Part shown: one piece after another, positions 12,261 to 25,499 of the stretch
Layout of the letters: each line of letters starts with the position of its first letter
Position numbering within the stretch: position 1 is the stretch's first letter
Source: Hofstenia miamia
Taxonomy: Eukaryota; Xenacoelomorpha; Acoela
DNA length: 64,000 nucleotides
NCBI GenBank assembly: GCA_004352715.1
Contig: SCFE01000003.1
Coordinates: forward strand, 11,220 to 75,219
Reading direction: 5' to 3'
Notes under the pieces: generated by a model
What the model saw: the letters and a program-made list of their open reading frames with translations, nothing else
The model's database searches: none
What the model was told of the DNA's origin: nothing
Translations under genes and position numbers: made by a program

Positions 12261-13275
12261 GAAAATTATTTGAAAATGTGGAAAAACTGTTTGTAACTTT
12301 AGAGTTTAGAGAGGTAGATTAAGGTTAACGAACCACAGTGAACAAGCTTTGTTTCTGAAATGCCATTAAGTTTGTAATAATTTGCAATATAAACCATTAA
12401 AGCATTAAATAGAATCATCGATTTCGTAAAGAAACTTACTTGTATTGAATTCAACTAACGCTTCACTTCAAATTTCAATGTTTCAGTAGCCTACGGGCAT
12501 GCAAAACATGCTCACCGCATGAGAAACAAGCCGAAGCCAAATTGCTTTTTGATCAACGATTTTTGACAGTTTGAATAAATGCGTTATTGTATATCATAAG
12601 CAAGCAGCAGACACATAAATGTATTTTTTAATAAATAAAAAATGCGATTTTGTTTGGACTACTAACGCACCACATTTTAGCAAATTTTCGCAAAATTTGG
12701 TTGAATTTGCGAGGTGAAAGATTTTTAAGGTCAATTGATAATGAATTAATCGATTCTTTGTAACAGCTGATGCCACGCCAACTTTGTTGAATGAATAAAA
12801 AGTGATAAATAGGAAACTTGTTTAGTATCATTTTTCTTTCATAAAGTCAACAATAAATTGCAGCTTTTTCCCAATCAATTTCGAAGAAAAAATAGTCAGC
12901 TATGAGATTAACACAAAGTAGTAGTTATCAGCCGGTTTGGTAACCAAAATATCTGCGTCCCAATACTTGATGTTACAGTTCTTTAACGACGCAACTGTAA
13001 ATTTTTTTCATATATAGGCGGCTTGACACAATTCTGAAATGATCATCTGGAATACGACTTTCTCGTTGCCATTTTAGATCTGTGCTAAAGTACCTATCCA
13101 CGATTATATAAAATATACCTCGGGTCATTTATCAAAAGGCTTTATTTACTTACCAATAATCAGAAGAGTAACGTTTACAATAGAACGAAATCGATAATAA
13201 AAATGTGTGCTTAGTTGACAGGTATACTATATGTACTTAAATTATGTTACCAATCCCCTTGAATTCGCATATGAA

Positions 13276-16200
13276 TCATTTTTCATTCTCTGTACAAGGC
13301 TCTTCTCTTCTGCTAAGTCCCAGTTTGGGATCCATAAAAGATGTGGTAAGGGGCCCATCACCAGTCCAATAACTTAAATTACGAATTTCACACTTTGCAT
13401 CAAATGTATGGCCATTCTTAATAATGATTACCTAACCTTAACATGGTATAGGTTATTACAACGTAGCATTATACTACTGTACTCGTCAATTTAATAATTC
13501 CTACATAAGTGAACATTAATGATACAACTAAGTCAAAATCATTAATGGGTGGAATGAGGGTTAATTATGCCGATAAAATTTATGCTGATAATGCAGAACA
13601 ATATGATAGTATAGAAACGGGACAAAACCGATACTACTAAATCAAACATTGATGCTTAAGCGTCAATCTAAGAAATTGCCATTATTGCAATGGGATGAGA
13701 TCTACAAAAAATATTTCCAATGAGCTTCCATTAAATAAAAAACATCTCTGCCGCCGTGTTAGTTCTGGAGGAGTGTTGCAAAGTCATTGGGAGGTGAAGT
13801 ACTTGGACGAGATGATGGGGAATTGATATGTCATTATTTGAGAAAATTATAAATAAAAGAAATTTTCTAATTAACAGCAGTTCAAAATTTAGGAAAATTA
13901 AAACTACAAAAATCTTTTCACTAAACAACCAATTCAAAATTTATTTGAGGCTTTCTAGAATATCTTAAATAAAAACATTTAGACTTTGAAACAAATTCGT
14001 TTTAATTCCTTGATTTGAAACTAAAAAGTAATGAGCATTCAAGATAAATGCTCAAGAAAAATTTAAACTTTTGAATTGTAATTACAGTCAAACCTTGGTC
14101 TCGAGCGTAGTTTTAATCTTTGAAAAGCCGATACGGTGCGTTTTGACTCGCATGTCTCCAAAGAAATTCAATGCAAGCAGTCAGCAGATACAAGCGAAAA
14201 AACAATTGTAGTGCGTAAAACTACTAAATTTAATTTAGAAGTAACCCTGATTTAACATCTGCAGAATTTGCAGATATCCTACGGTATGGAAGATACAGCA
14301 TGTGCTAAAGAAAAACTGAAAGTCTAAAAACCTGTGTGATGGATGAAATCGATATACGTGCACTATCTATGTGACGCAAACAACCGTAGATTTCCGTGGT
14401 ATAAGAGGAGGATTTTTCCGAGAAATAACTTAAATAATGAGAGGTTGATTTATACAAGAGTCAAACCCGTTGTTTGATGGGCGATAAAAGAGACAATTCC
14501 AATTTTATTGGTTTTCGTCGATATCATGATCTTTGAAAACAATCATATCCTTCTGAATAGTTCAATAATGTGCTCTTAGGCTTGTTTTTTTCCAGATATC
14601 ATTATCAAATAGGAACTATGCAGAAACAAATCTACAGTTTAATATCTCGCCGGGATAGTAAGAATGGCAACTTCCTGTTTTAGAGAAGATTCGGATCTGA
14701 ACATTACTAAAACTTGAACCATAAATTTTTCGACGAAGGTTTAGGTTGCTTTCTTCTACTAATAATGATTTTATACAATGTAAATACGAATAATGAAGTA
14801 TTAATAAACATTCTTATCGAATGACTGATACATGGAAATATTATTAGAAAACACAGTAACATCATAAAAGAACAACAAGATCTATTTCCAAAATGCGCTC
14901 AATATATTTTTCACTTTTTGACATTTCAATCAAATCAATTATTAAAACCAAGTCATTATGAAATTGCGTTCGAATTTAAAAGACAGTTCTTTAGGAGAAT
15001 ATACATCTAACTAGAGTTAATTGCATTTTTTGTTTCTTGCGGTGTCAGTTAATGACGTACAAATCCAGGATAAAGGAAATGCTCCCATTGGGAAAACAAA
15101 ACTTGTGATTAACCTTAAACTTCCTGGCATCATTAAAAAGGACAACATATTTCTTTCTCCAAGCCTATTGAGAAATTTGAAAGTCTTTGTGCTCCCATGT
15201 ATTTGCGAATAGCTGTGCCAAAAATTATTCCTGCGCTTGAAATAAGTATTAAGTACTTGTTAATGAAAAATCCCGTTTCTTAAAAAAACTCTTTTAATTT
15301 TCAGAGAATAGGGAGGTCTAAACCACATGACGCAACAAGGAATCTCGACTATTTCGTTTATTGTAAATAGATCCCTACTGCGCTCTAAGTCTGATCTCGG
15401 AGTCCGCGGTCTGATTCTGAGAACGTATTGGGGCAGGTTCACAGAATCGCAAAGGCGCCCACAAGGATTCGCGATCAGGCGGGATATTAAAGCGTAAGTG
15501 AAATAGAAAAGACTCTATTATATTGTGCTGTTGGATTTTAGAATCTTTATTAACTCGTGAGTTACAAAGCATTTCAATTTTGTAAAAAAATCAACCAATT
15601 TCAAAAAATCTTCGGTTGTTTATGGTCAACAACAATTTTCTGCTACATAATGTATAAATATAATTAATAAATAAATTACACTGAGCCCATTGTATTACAA
15701 AATTATTCATTTTTTTACTAAAAAGTAAAGATTAATTTTGGAATTTAAAATGAAACGCGCTATCATCTGACAACTTCATTGTCGTTTTGAATGTATCACT
15801 ATTACACTTTGAATAAATTTATTTAATAAATTGACCTTTGAAACATGTTTATAAGCCACAGAATCTTTGCAAATGACATTTTTAGATTCATGTCAATTAA
15901 CCAACAAAAATAGACTTCAAGAACATGATAAGTGGCATAGGAAAACTTAGACCAAAATTTTCAATAATAAATCAATTTTTGAGGCAGTAATTTTCATATA
16001 GCACATCATACCGGAAAATTTCAATTGTGGAATAACAGGAAATCAAATAATTACAAGAAGTTCTTTTCCAGACTAAAATAATCACTTGATGTTCCATGAT
16101 GTTGACTAAGCAACTACTAGGTAGCATAAAAAGTATGGATCACCTAAGTCCCTAGGTATTTTTATAAGAAATGCTTCGAAAATCGTTAATAAATTAGATT

Positions 16201-18427
16201 GTATAGATTACCTCATTTTCAAATATCCTAATGAATAACTTTAAGAAAATTTGGTCTGATCAAATTTTACATCAAAACAATTAGGAAATTCTCAATTGAC
16301 TATTAAAACACAAAATGTAGTGAAAATGATTGAAAAACCCTAAAGCTATTCCAGTCGACTTAATGAATGTTTCATTTTTCTAAGTAAGTGACAAATCCCA
16401 ATTTCTGCGTTATTGTAAATAGTTCAACTAATTAAGAAGCAGAAAAACTTTATTTAAAGGAATAACCTGTTCAACTATATAGTAAGTTATAGTCATTAAT
16501 TAAAATATATACCTGTTTCTTCGGAATGTTGTCAGACTTGGAAATTCGGTAATGAGACTTCCACCTAAGAAAACCATTAGTATTTTTAAAAAGAGTGCTT
16601 ATCGACTTTGCATTGCAAAAACGGCTAAATCATAATGACATTAGAGTGGAATGATTTTCAATATGTATGCATAATAATACAAAATGCGTTTGTACACAGA
16701 CATTATTATTGTTTAGCCGATTAAAAACGTCAACTTGCATTAAATACATTTGCACTGCCTTCATCAAGTAGCAAAATGAAAGGAATTTCTTTACTACAAC
16801 AACGGATTTAACTAAAACCTTTTTGGAAAATGCTAGAAACTATCTCGTGTCTATAGGTTTGCTATCGGGTTAAAAGCCTTTAGCTTTTGAATCCGGCCAC
16901 TCCACATTTTCATTCAACTTTGGAGACAAGATATGGGACCTTCGATTTTCCATGGAGCTCAAACTCTCTCTGTCCGAATTTTTTTACCAATATAATATAA
17001 GAATTTGGTTTATTCATGTCTCTATCTAGTAAAATTTAACTGAAAATACTCTCAACATAAAGATGGCCTAAATGTAAAATGTACTATTATTAACAATAAG
17101 ATGATTCAATGTGAAAAATAGTTTTCTAATTTCGATCAAATTTTTTCATACGAAAAGCTATTCGTAGTTCACAATATGAATACTAATCTGAGGAATGCAG
17201 TAAAATTTTTTGTGTAAATGGCTACATGGTTGGTGTGTTTTTCCTAACTCTTTTCAGTGCCTTATGAATTTTGACTAATCAATAAAATTTTCATGAATGC
17301 AAAGAGGTTATTCTGGAAGACATCAAAATGAATTAGGATAGAGAAAATGACAATTAACCAGTTATGTTGATAAATATTTATGCGCAAAACTACTCGATTT
17401 TTGAAATTTTTTTTTAATAAATTTTAGAAATATTCTACTATTAATCAATGTTAATAGCGTTAAATTTTAACTTGATATTTGTTCGAAATACAGGTATTGC
17501 AGTGCAAACACAAACACATCTATTTTTACAGGAAACTGCATAGTGTTTTGGCATATCCTTAAAGAATAAACAATGTTCCCTTCTCCTCCAAATCTCGAAG
17601 ACTTACGTTGATAGCAACATAGAATGTTTTTTTCGTATAGTTGATCAAAAACCTAATTAAGTATGTCTCTAATTTTGTGCATAGAGAAAGATGGACATGA
17701 GTACAAATTATTATAAAATGAGTGCTATACAATTAATTAAAAGATTAATGGAGTCATTTCGAAAAATTACATTTCTTTTAATTTCTAAAAATTCATGCTA
17801 GGTTGCTTACAAAAATGTACATAAATTGTGGTCTTCATTTTAAAATTTGATATTCCTTGTAAAAACAAATTGATGTTTCATCCCATCATCTCGATGACAT
17901 CATTTAGTATTTAAAATTCGTTTAAATAACGTTTTAGTTAACTATTTTTAAACTTATAGCTTTGAAAAAAATTGAATTTCGCTAAATAACTGCATTGTAA
18001 CGATTTAATGAGAAAAAATCAACTAGTCGAGAACATTAATTAAAATTCAATCCAAAGGCCGAATGTAAAATTAAAAAATTAGCAAGTCTGCATCCAATTG
18101 GAGCAAATTTCATTGTATGAATTTAGCGATAGTTTTAAAACGTTTAGATCTCTAGTGCTAACACGACAAATAGTTACAACCTTTATGAACAATAAAACTG
18201 TAAAAAGCAATCAAAAATGCAGGGGAACATTGAATTAGATATCATGCTTAAACAGTCAATAAAGAATATTTCCGAAAATTCTTCTACCAAAATATGAATA
18301 CTAACCATGGTTGATTGGATTTTGAAGAAAGAGATTTGGTATTTACTAAACTCTTAAGTACATCTTGAGGAATGACGTAAAATGGATGATTAGCAGCGCT
18401 CTTGCTTCGATAATTACCATCTGCTTC
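13276..18427 (-). CDS. Three-exon 3' end of an unrecognised gene
   Basis: Three minus-strand exons join with consistent phase: 18306-18427 (122 nt, acceptor ATATATTTAG, donor GTTAGT, ends phase 2), 16513-16564 (52 nt, acceptor TTTCTTAG, donor GTATAT, completes a Trp codon, ends phase 0) and 13276-13431 (156 nt, acceptor AAGGTTAG, ends TGA). Together they encode 109 residues with non-AT-biased blocks such as NHPFYVIPQDVL, WWKSHYRISKSD, SYWTGDGPLTTSFMDPKLG and a basic-acidic tail. I do not recognise the protein. The first exon begins in phase 0, and the last exon found of the large gene to the right (29602-29713) ends in phase 0 on the same strand, so these may be its final exons; a separate gene is the alternative. 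The 13431 acceptor has a weak pyrimidine tract. Confidence 0.6.
15309..15515. other. GC-richer island with open frames on both strands
   Basis: Clearly richer in G+C than its surroundings. On the plus strand it follows ATTTTCAG and ends just before GTAAGTG, so it could be an exon of about 200 nt; the best plus frame gives a basic peptide ending at a TAA that overlaps the donor. Two minus frames are open as well, so neither strand nor coding status can be settled. It lies inside the 13432-16512 putative intron, which otherwise shows nothing recognisable apart from a weak open segment at 15021-15212. Confidence 0.35.
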
Positions 18428-18604
18428 CTAAATATATAAGAATTAACGAAAGAATTCATGTTCTAGATGGATTGGAAAAAACACAGATCCACGGTAAGAG
18501 CACACAATCTAATCATATTGTATCCCTTTAATAAAAAACAAATGCAAACATTAACTCTATTTCCACTAGGAATTTTTCAAAATCTGTGATGACTTCAACA
18601 AAAA

Positions 18605-18985
18605 ATGTGTAAACGCTTATAACTCACGAACTAAGGAAGATATTAAAATCTAAAAACACCACACGATAGAGAATTGTCATACGGCGCGACATACTCTAAC
18701 TTTGCGCACGACGCGCCTGGACGGGACTCACACAGATTGTCATCAGGAAACAAAATATTTCAGGCTAGTTGTTGGTCCCACTGGCATTAGTCCGCCTCAT
18801 ATCTGAAACCCAGGCATGGAAATAATTTGAATATTTTTACAAAAATCGGATTTATCATTGAAAAACATTCTTACTTGCATGTAATTCAGGCATAAGCATA
18901 TGTTTTAGCACATATCTTCATCATTGCATGAGCGGCCTCTGCCCCATAGATGTGCCCATGTAATAACCTTTCAATTTTTTAGCAG
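18605..18985 (+). repeat. Dispersed repeat family, copy 2
   Basis: Starts near CTTATAACTCACGAACTAA, contains CTAACTTTGCGCACGACGCG, and ends with ATCTTCATCATTGCATGAG and CCCCATAGATGTG. The end blocks match the inverted copy at about 48.9-49.25 kb; the central block matches the copy at about 12.1 kb. No coding potential. Confidence 0.6.
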
Positions 18986-19310
18986 GCTTGGATACACGCA
19001 AAAAAAAACACTAGTGGAAATAGGGTTAAAGAGAATGCAACAAGATTTTTTACTAAATGCACAAATACTACATTGTCAGACATTAACCTAAGCTGGGCGA
19101 AGAGCATCGTTAAGCAGATGATTAAAAATAAGTAACACAAAGCTTGACTAAAATGAAGTGTTTTTAAATTTACTGAAATATATCTAAAAGCACAGCCGAA
19201 ATAAGTCATAGACATTAAATGTTCAGTCCATTTAAGAAACATGAATACATCGTACATTAAAAAAACTTGAAATATTGGTTTCTTATTATTTGAATTTTTC
19301 CTAACAAATT

Positions 19311-19627
19311 TTGCAGAAGCTCAGTACCAGAATAACGGCCAAAAGCTTACAGCTTCTCAGTTATAGCTTTCTTATAACACGTATAGCTTTAGATATATAT
19401 ATANNNNNNNNNNNNNNNNNNNNNNNNNNNNNNNNNNNNNNNNNNNNNNNNNNNNNNNNNNNNNNNNNNNNNNNNNNNNNNNNNNNNNNNNNNNNNNNNN
19501 NNNNNNNNNNNNNNNNNNNNNNNNNNNNNNNNNNNNNNNNNNNTTTTGCAGAAGCTCAGTACCAGAATAACGGCCAAAAGCTTACAGCTTCTCAGTTATA
19601 GCTTTCTTATAACACGTATAGCTTTAG

Positions 19628-19662
<35 letters not shown>
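19311..19662. repeat. Gap-flanking duplicate plus (TA)n
   Basis: The roughly 95 bp before the gap (19311-19403) recur immediately after it (19544-19640), both leading into a TA microsatellite. The copies are virtually identical. The simplest reading is one locus whose contig ends failed to merge across the TA tract; a true tandem duplication is less likely. The (TA)n run at 19630-19660 is the only simple repeat actually resolved. Confidence 0.85.
19404..19543. other. Assembly gap, 140 N
   Basis: N run between the two copies of the duplicated flank; probably a TA microsatellite that was not resolved. Confidence 0.95.
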
Positions 19663-19667
<5 letters not shown>

Positions 19668-20082
19668 AATTATGAAAAATTATATAATTTTGTGAAAATC
19701 TCGATTCGTCTGAATTTTCACGATACAGCATCCAAAAGATAACATGGACTAAGACATACATTAGTAGTAGCTATATAAAATCATTAAATCTGTGCCATTT
19801 CAAATATGGTTTAATCATGAAAACTATACGTGTTAGAGAAAATCTGATAGCACTTATGGAATCAGCGGTTCAAATGCAAATAAGAAGACACATAATTGTG
19901 TCTGATGAAAAACGTTGTTGACCAGTGTAATGTAGCAGTTGTACAACACCTTGATTATTAGTAGCAGAAACTATTATACGTTATTGGTTTTTGTTTATTC
20001 TTTTGCAAATTCATGCAACGATTTATAATCTTTAAATTCTGCAAATTTTATATGACGTGAGACAGGTGTCCTACATCCTTAG

Positions 20083-20450
20083 CAGACTTGTCAACGAGCC
20101 GAAATTTCCTAGCTTGGCTCGGCTTGTTTAAATTTTAAGCAAGTTCGGCTCGAATCGACTCGTCACATAACATTTTTCAATAAGGCTCGTTTTAGCTCGA
20201 TATTTGTTTAAAAATATTGCATTCAAAGAATTTTTTACATGGCACTTACCATTATTTAATAAATATTTCTTAAATATGATTATAAGAAATGCATATTGAA
20301 TGAAAAAATAAGAAAAATCTGCATAATCAAAAAACAAGCAGAACTATAAATTTGGTTTGCTTAAAAACGGCTCGTTTTGGGTTCGTTGTATATCGAAAAC
20401 TGTGCTCAAGCTCGGCTCGGCTCGACTGGCTCGGCTCGTTGACAAGCATG
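20083..20450 (+). mobile_element. hAT-type MITE with CTCGG-rich ends, copy A
   Basis: A 368-bp non-coding element that starts CAGACTTGTCAACGAGCCG and ends with a near inverted copy (CGGCTCGTTGACAAGCATG). The subterminal parts contain stacked GGCTCGG units, and the middle is AT-rich and matches two other copies in the window. The left flank ATCCTTAG recurs as TTCCTTAG four bases past the right end, a degraded 8-bp target duplication. Terminal CAG and 8-bp duplications point to the hAT superfamily. Confidence 0.75.
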
Positions 20451-20568
20451 ACCCTTCCTTAGTAATCCAGTTGGTTTTTTCCGTGGTGATTCACATGCCG
20501 TCGAAATGCAAATATATCTATAGTAAATATTTACGTAATTTCATATATATTCACACCTGCATATATAT

Positions 20569-21198
20569 ACATGAAGCAAATAGTAAAGTTCAAACAATAT
20601 GTAAAACAATTGCAACAAATGTGTTATACACTATTGCTATTTTTCATAGAATCAGAGAAAATGACCCCACTTTCAGTTTCTAATTGATCTCAAAATTGAA
20701 ATATGAATTATTTTATGGAATGGAAATTCAATGAAAATATGAAAATGCAAATTCAAAAATAGAAATTTTCAACATTATCGCAAATTTTCAAAACACCATA
20801 ATTTATGTTAATAAATAAAATTTTTAATAAAAATAACAAAATATCCTAAAATAATTTTTCAATATTTAATGACATCGTAATCGTAATTAATAAAAATATC
20901 TACAGAGGGTTTGTGAGGAATAGCAGCTTAACCTGCATTAATTTTTCCATATATCATGGCTATCCATATATGACTTTAAATTATTTAATTTTAATTCGAT
21001 TTTGAACAGAACTCTAACTAAAACTAACAAAAACATTTACTAGAAATTAAAGTGAAATAACCTTGGCTGAAGTCAGGGTCAAAAGCAATCCAAAATTTTA
21101 TTACGCGTTCCTTAGAGCTTCAACAAATCATAGCACGCGCCTGAACAACTATGGGAATTACTGGTCCCAGTTCATTCAACTGAGACTAAATATTTCAA
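20569..21198 (+). repeat. About 630-bp dispersed repeat, matched inverted at 49.3-50.0 kb
   Basis: From ATGAAGCAAATAGTAAAG to GACTAAATATTTCA this segment is a close reverse-complement match of 49345-49977. Both copies lie next to a copy of the CAGACTTGTC hAT MITE, so MITE and repeat travel as one larger unit. No coding potential; class unknown. Confidence 0.85.
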
Positions 21199-22224
21199 TC
21201 GACTAGAAGTAACATTGGCCTGAGACAAACATGAAGAACCTGGAATTTAGACTTGAGCTTAAGCAAATTCTTGAATTTAAAGCATTTAAAATTACTTAAA
21301 TAAATTAAGCTGATCATTACTGTGGGGTTCTGGGGAATCGTCTAGTCGCATGAGGTTTACTGGTCCCAGTCTCATGCGACTGGAATATGTGATCAGTTTG
21401 GGAATGGGACCCAAAAAAGTATCTGCAACCACGAATTTAAGAATATTACTAATAGCTTTTGATATTTTATGTTAAAATAAGTTCATGAAACCAAAATCCA
21501 ACGTAACTAAAACGGACTGAAACAAGTAAAATTGAAGAACCTTAACTACTATCTCTAAGAGTATTTGAGAGATGCTGAAATAAGTGGAAAAATATGAAAA
21601 TGTTTTGAAAATAGTTGTGGAAATGGAATGGAAATGTAAGACAATCTCACTTCCATATGCAAGCCTTGCAAAATCATCTTTAACCTTGTTTTTTAGTCAT
21701 TGAATAAAACCAATTTGATTGTTAATTTGAGAACTAAAAATTTTGAAAATCAATTTTAATGATTGACTGGTTGTTCATTTTCACTGGTGCGATTTGATGC
21801 AGAGAAAGTGGTTCAGACGCAGAAGTATAATAATAATAATTACGTTTTCATAGTTGAATGGAAGTCTTTGGCGAATAATGTAGAATAGATACGTTTTCAT
21901 CTGATTTGATTTTGGAGCTTAGAGCTGCAGCACTAGCGCGACCAATTTCCATGAAAGCCAGGGACAAGATTTAATCCCCATCTCCATCCAGATACATTTA
22001 TGGAGATCCCAATGGGTCTCCATTGATTCCCTGAACCAGGGACGTACCAGGAATTATATCTAGACCGAACAAAGAATGTTTAAAGAAGGGCTAGACATAA
22101 TGCATGACTGTGCGGGTCTAGATACATTTCCATATTTTATGCATAACAAATACACAAATTAAAATATTAAAAAGTGAAAGAGATACAATATGAAGCAACA
22201 ACCATCATTAAGGCTGAGTAAGAA

Positions 22225-25198
22225 ACTACTTTTTTCATTGGCTATAGACTCAGCTTTGGTCTAGCANACTAAGGTAGTTAAATGCATTTTCAGAGCTTTT
22301 GGTCAGACAGGTTGATCAAAATTGAGATATTAGGATTAGGATTGGGTTTCCAAATCCTGGGAAAAGCTTGTTAGTAACACTATGTTGGACTGAAGCCAAA
22401 TATAATATTTAAAATAATTATCTACTATTACACAAAAAGGAAAATAGCGGACAAACTTAAAGCTTTGTGCACACTAAGTGTTATAATCATATAAGGAAAT
22501 TAATTTTTCTAAATGAACACAGGGTCATAGGGCATAGTACTCAGCAGGGGTGGGTGCAACGGCTTAAAGGGGTTGCATCAAACAAATAGTATTGTTATTT
22601 TAATGATTCTGATTATCAGCATTTTTTCACCTTCTGGTATTCAGACCATCTGGGTATTCACAGCGCCACATGCTGATTCTTTGGCCAGTTATTAATTAAA
22701 TGTGTTAAAAAGGGATTTTCCTTTAAAATAACACGTTATTGAATTATGCTTCCCATACTGCATAACGCAGAGATAGAAAATGAGTGACTATTATGGTGTG
22801 CTGAACAAGAATTGAATTTAATATTTAAACACTGAATAGTATTCCTGTCTATTCTTGTTGCACTGAATAAACAAGAGTTTAGACCCCGTTTAAGATCACC
22901 CTAGGTAACTAAACATGATTACTTAAGTATGGAAGCAGTTCAAGCAACTTTGCTTAAACAATTGCAACGTTGCAAGCATATATTTAAAGATTAATTAGCA
23001 AAAATGCAAGCATTTTAAATATATTAACTACCTTTTATTGCTAGGATATGGATAAAATATGTTATTTTCTACAAAACACTACATAATTGNNNNNNNNNNN
23101 NNNNNACTACTTTTTTCATTGGCTATAGACTCAGCTTTGGTCTAGCATTAATAAACTCCTTTGCAGTTGTAGGCTGATACAATGTGGAACCAAGGCTACG
23201 TGTTGTGCAAAAGACATAGTTTAAGCTTGTATGCTTGATTGCTACTAACTGCATNGTTGCATCAAACAAATAGTATTGTTATTTTAATGATTCTGATTAT
23301 CAGCATTTTTTCACCTTCTGGTATTCAGACCATCTGGGTATTCACAGCGCCACATGCTGATTCTTTGGCCAGTTATTAATTAAATGTGTTAAAAAGGGAT
23401 TTTCCTTTAAAATAACACGTTATTGAATTATGCTTCCCATACTGCATAACGCAGAGATAGAAAATGAGTGACTATTATGGTGTGCTGAACAAGAATTGAA
23501 TTTAATATTTAAACACTGAATAGTATTCCTGTCTATTCTTGTTGCACTGAATAAACAAGAGTTTAGACCCCGTTTAAGATCACCCTAGGTAACTAAACAT
23601 GATTACTTAAGTATGGAAGCAGTTCAAGCAACTTTGCTTAAACAATTGCAACGTTGCAAGCATATATTTAAAGATTAATTAGCAAAAATGCAAGCATTTT
23701 AAATATATTAACTACCTTTTATTGCTAGGATATGGATAAAATATGTTATTTTCTACAAAACACTACATAATTGTTCTAGTACAAGGAATTAACAGCATTT
23801 TAAATGAAATTCGCGAAAAATCTAGTTAATTTTTTTAGTGATACTCCAGTAATTTGAACAACACCAACCTCCTAACCTATTTTTATTAAAAAACAAAATT
23901 TTTAGTTGGATGTTGGTAATAAACTATTCAGAAGTGTTTTCTTTATTTTTTAAAAGTTATTCAGCAGCACTAGAATAGTGACTATATCATGCTGAACAAT
24001 AAACCTAAAACAATCAATAGTCCTATTAAAATTCAGAAGTATTCAAAATGATTAGNTTTTAAAACAAAAATATTACAGACTAAGGTAGTTAAATGCATTT
24101 TCAGAGCTTTTGGTCAGACAGGTTGGTCAAAATTGAGATTTTAGGATTAGGATTGGGTTTCCAAATCCTGGGAAAAGCTTGTTAGTAACACTATGTTGGA
24201 CTGAAGCCAAATATAATATTTAAAATAATTATCTACTATTACACAAAAAGGAAAATAGCGGACAAACTTAAAGCTTTGTGCACACTAAGTGTTATAATCA
24301 TATAAGGAAATTAATTTTTCTAAATGAACACAGGGTCATAGGGCATAGTACTCAGCAGGGGTGGGTGCAACGGCTTAAAGGGGTTGCATCAAACAAATAG
24401 TATTGTTATTTTAATGATTCTGATTATCAGCATTTTTTCACCTTCTGGTATTCAGACCATCTGGGTATTCANACAAATTGCGATAATTGACTTTAGATTT
24501 AGAGGTGTTGAGTTGATTGCAAATTGGCAGTCAAATTTTGTCATGCCTTGTTGTCAGTAATGCCAACAATCACTATTATCAATCTTAATATTACAATTCG
24601 ATTTATGGCAACGTTTTTAAATGATTTCTATGGAAGTCTAAACAAAAGATTAAAATATAANNNNNNNNNNNTGACTTTAGATTTAGAGGTGTTGAGTTGA
24701 TTGCAAATTGGCAGTCAAATTTTGTCATGCCTTGTTGTCAGTAATGCCAACAATCACTATTATCAATCTTAATATTACAATTCGATTTATGGCAACGTTT
24801 TTAAATGATTTCTATGGAAGTCTAAACAAAAAATTAAAATGTAAGCACTTTAATTTATAAAATTAATAAATAAAATTTTATTAAAATATATTAACTGGCA
24901 GTAACAACTACTATTTACTGTTTCATTTTATGCAGATAGAGATCTAAGCATTTAAAAATTCTCTCAAGAAAATATGAAAAATTTAAAAATTACACAGCTG
25001 TTTATGCACAAATTTAAAACATTTTCTATAATTATTATCCTCAAGTTAAGCTATTAAAATGAGTAGGCACCTGGATTTACATATAGTTCATATTAAACAT
25101 ACACACTCAAAACTATTTGGCAGCAAAATTTAAATATTTACTGGAGGGGTTGACTGCTGTTCCAATGGGGTTGAACCCCCTTCTAACACCTAGGCCTA
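22225..25198. repeat. Scrambled, internally repeated assembly block
   Basis: Several sub-blocks recur here as near-exact copies joined by single Ns or short N runs. 22225-22266 recurs at 23106-23149; about 22268-22560 recurs at 24077-24380; about 22570-23089 recurs at 23256-23768 and in part at 24382-24471; 24482-24660 recurs at 24672-24838. The final parts also match 2065-3101 inverted. Joins marked by one N (22267, 23255, 24056, 24472) are typical of forced contig merges. The underlying unit is probably one dispersed element of 2 kb or more; its boundaries cannot be read from this order. No protein is recognisable. Confidence 0.9.
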
Positions 25199-25426
25199 CG
25201 ACGGCTCTAAATTAATATATCTACTAATTCTTCAATATTCAATTGCCTTAAAACAATAAAATCTGGATCGAGTTAACGCTGCGCTAATTAAAACATTTCG
25301 TGAAATAGTGGCGAAAATATAATTCTCTAGTTTGAAAGGCAATTTAGAAATTGCGCAATCATTCGATGTATATATTAAAGTGAGTCGAAATGTCACTCTG
25401 AGCTTGGCTAGGCATAGAGAATACTT

Positions 25427-25499
25427 CGCATAGTAATTCAGTTGGTAGAATATTTGTCTTAAGAACAAAACGCCGCAGGTTCAACTCCTGCCGTTGCAA
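25427..25499 (+). tRNA. tRNA-like sequence, anticodon TAA, probably a pseudogene or mitochondrial insert
   Basis: A 73-nt span folds as a class I tRNA: D arm ATTC/GAAT around AGTTGGTA, anticodon arm TTTGT/ACAAA around CTTAAGA (anticodon TAA, Leu), 5-nt variable loop, and T arm GCAGG/CCTGC around TTCAACT, which includes a perfect B-box GGTTCAACTCC. Only four of seven acceptor pairs form (CGCATAG against CGTTGCA). Nuclear tRNA-Leu has a long variable arm, which is absent, so a nuclear copy of a mitochondrial tRNA-Leu(UAA) or a decayed tRNA fits better than a working nuclear gene. Confidence 0.5.

Noticed and set aside
18979-19257. 92-codon minus-strand hydrophobic ORF
   Set aside because: Looks like a membrane protein only because of T-rich composition; no splice sites or motifs, and it partly overlaps the end of a dispersed repeat.
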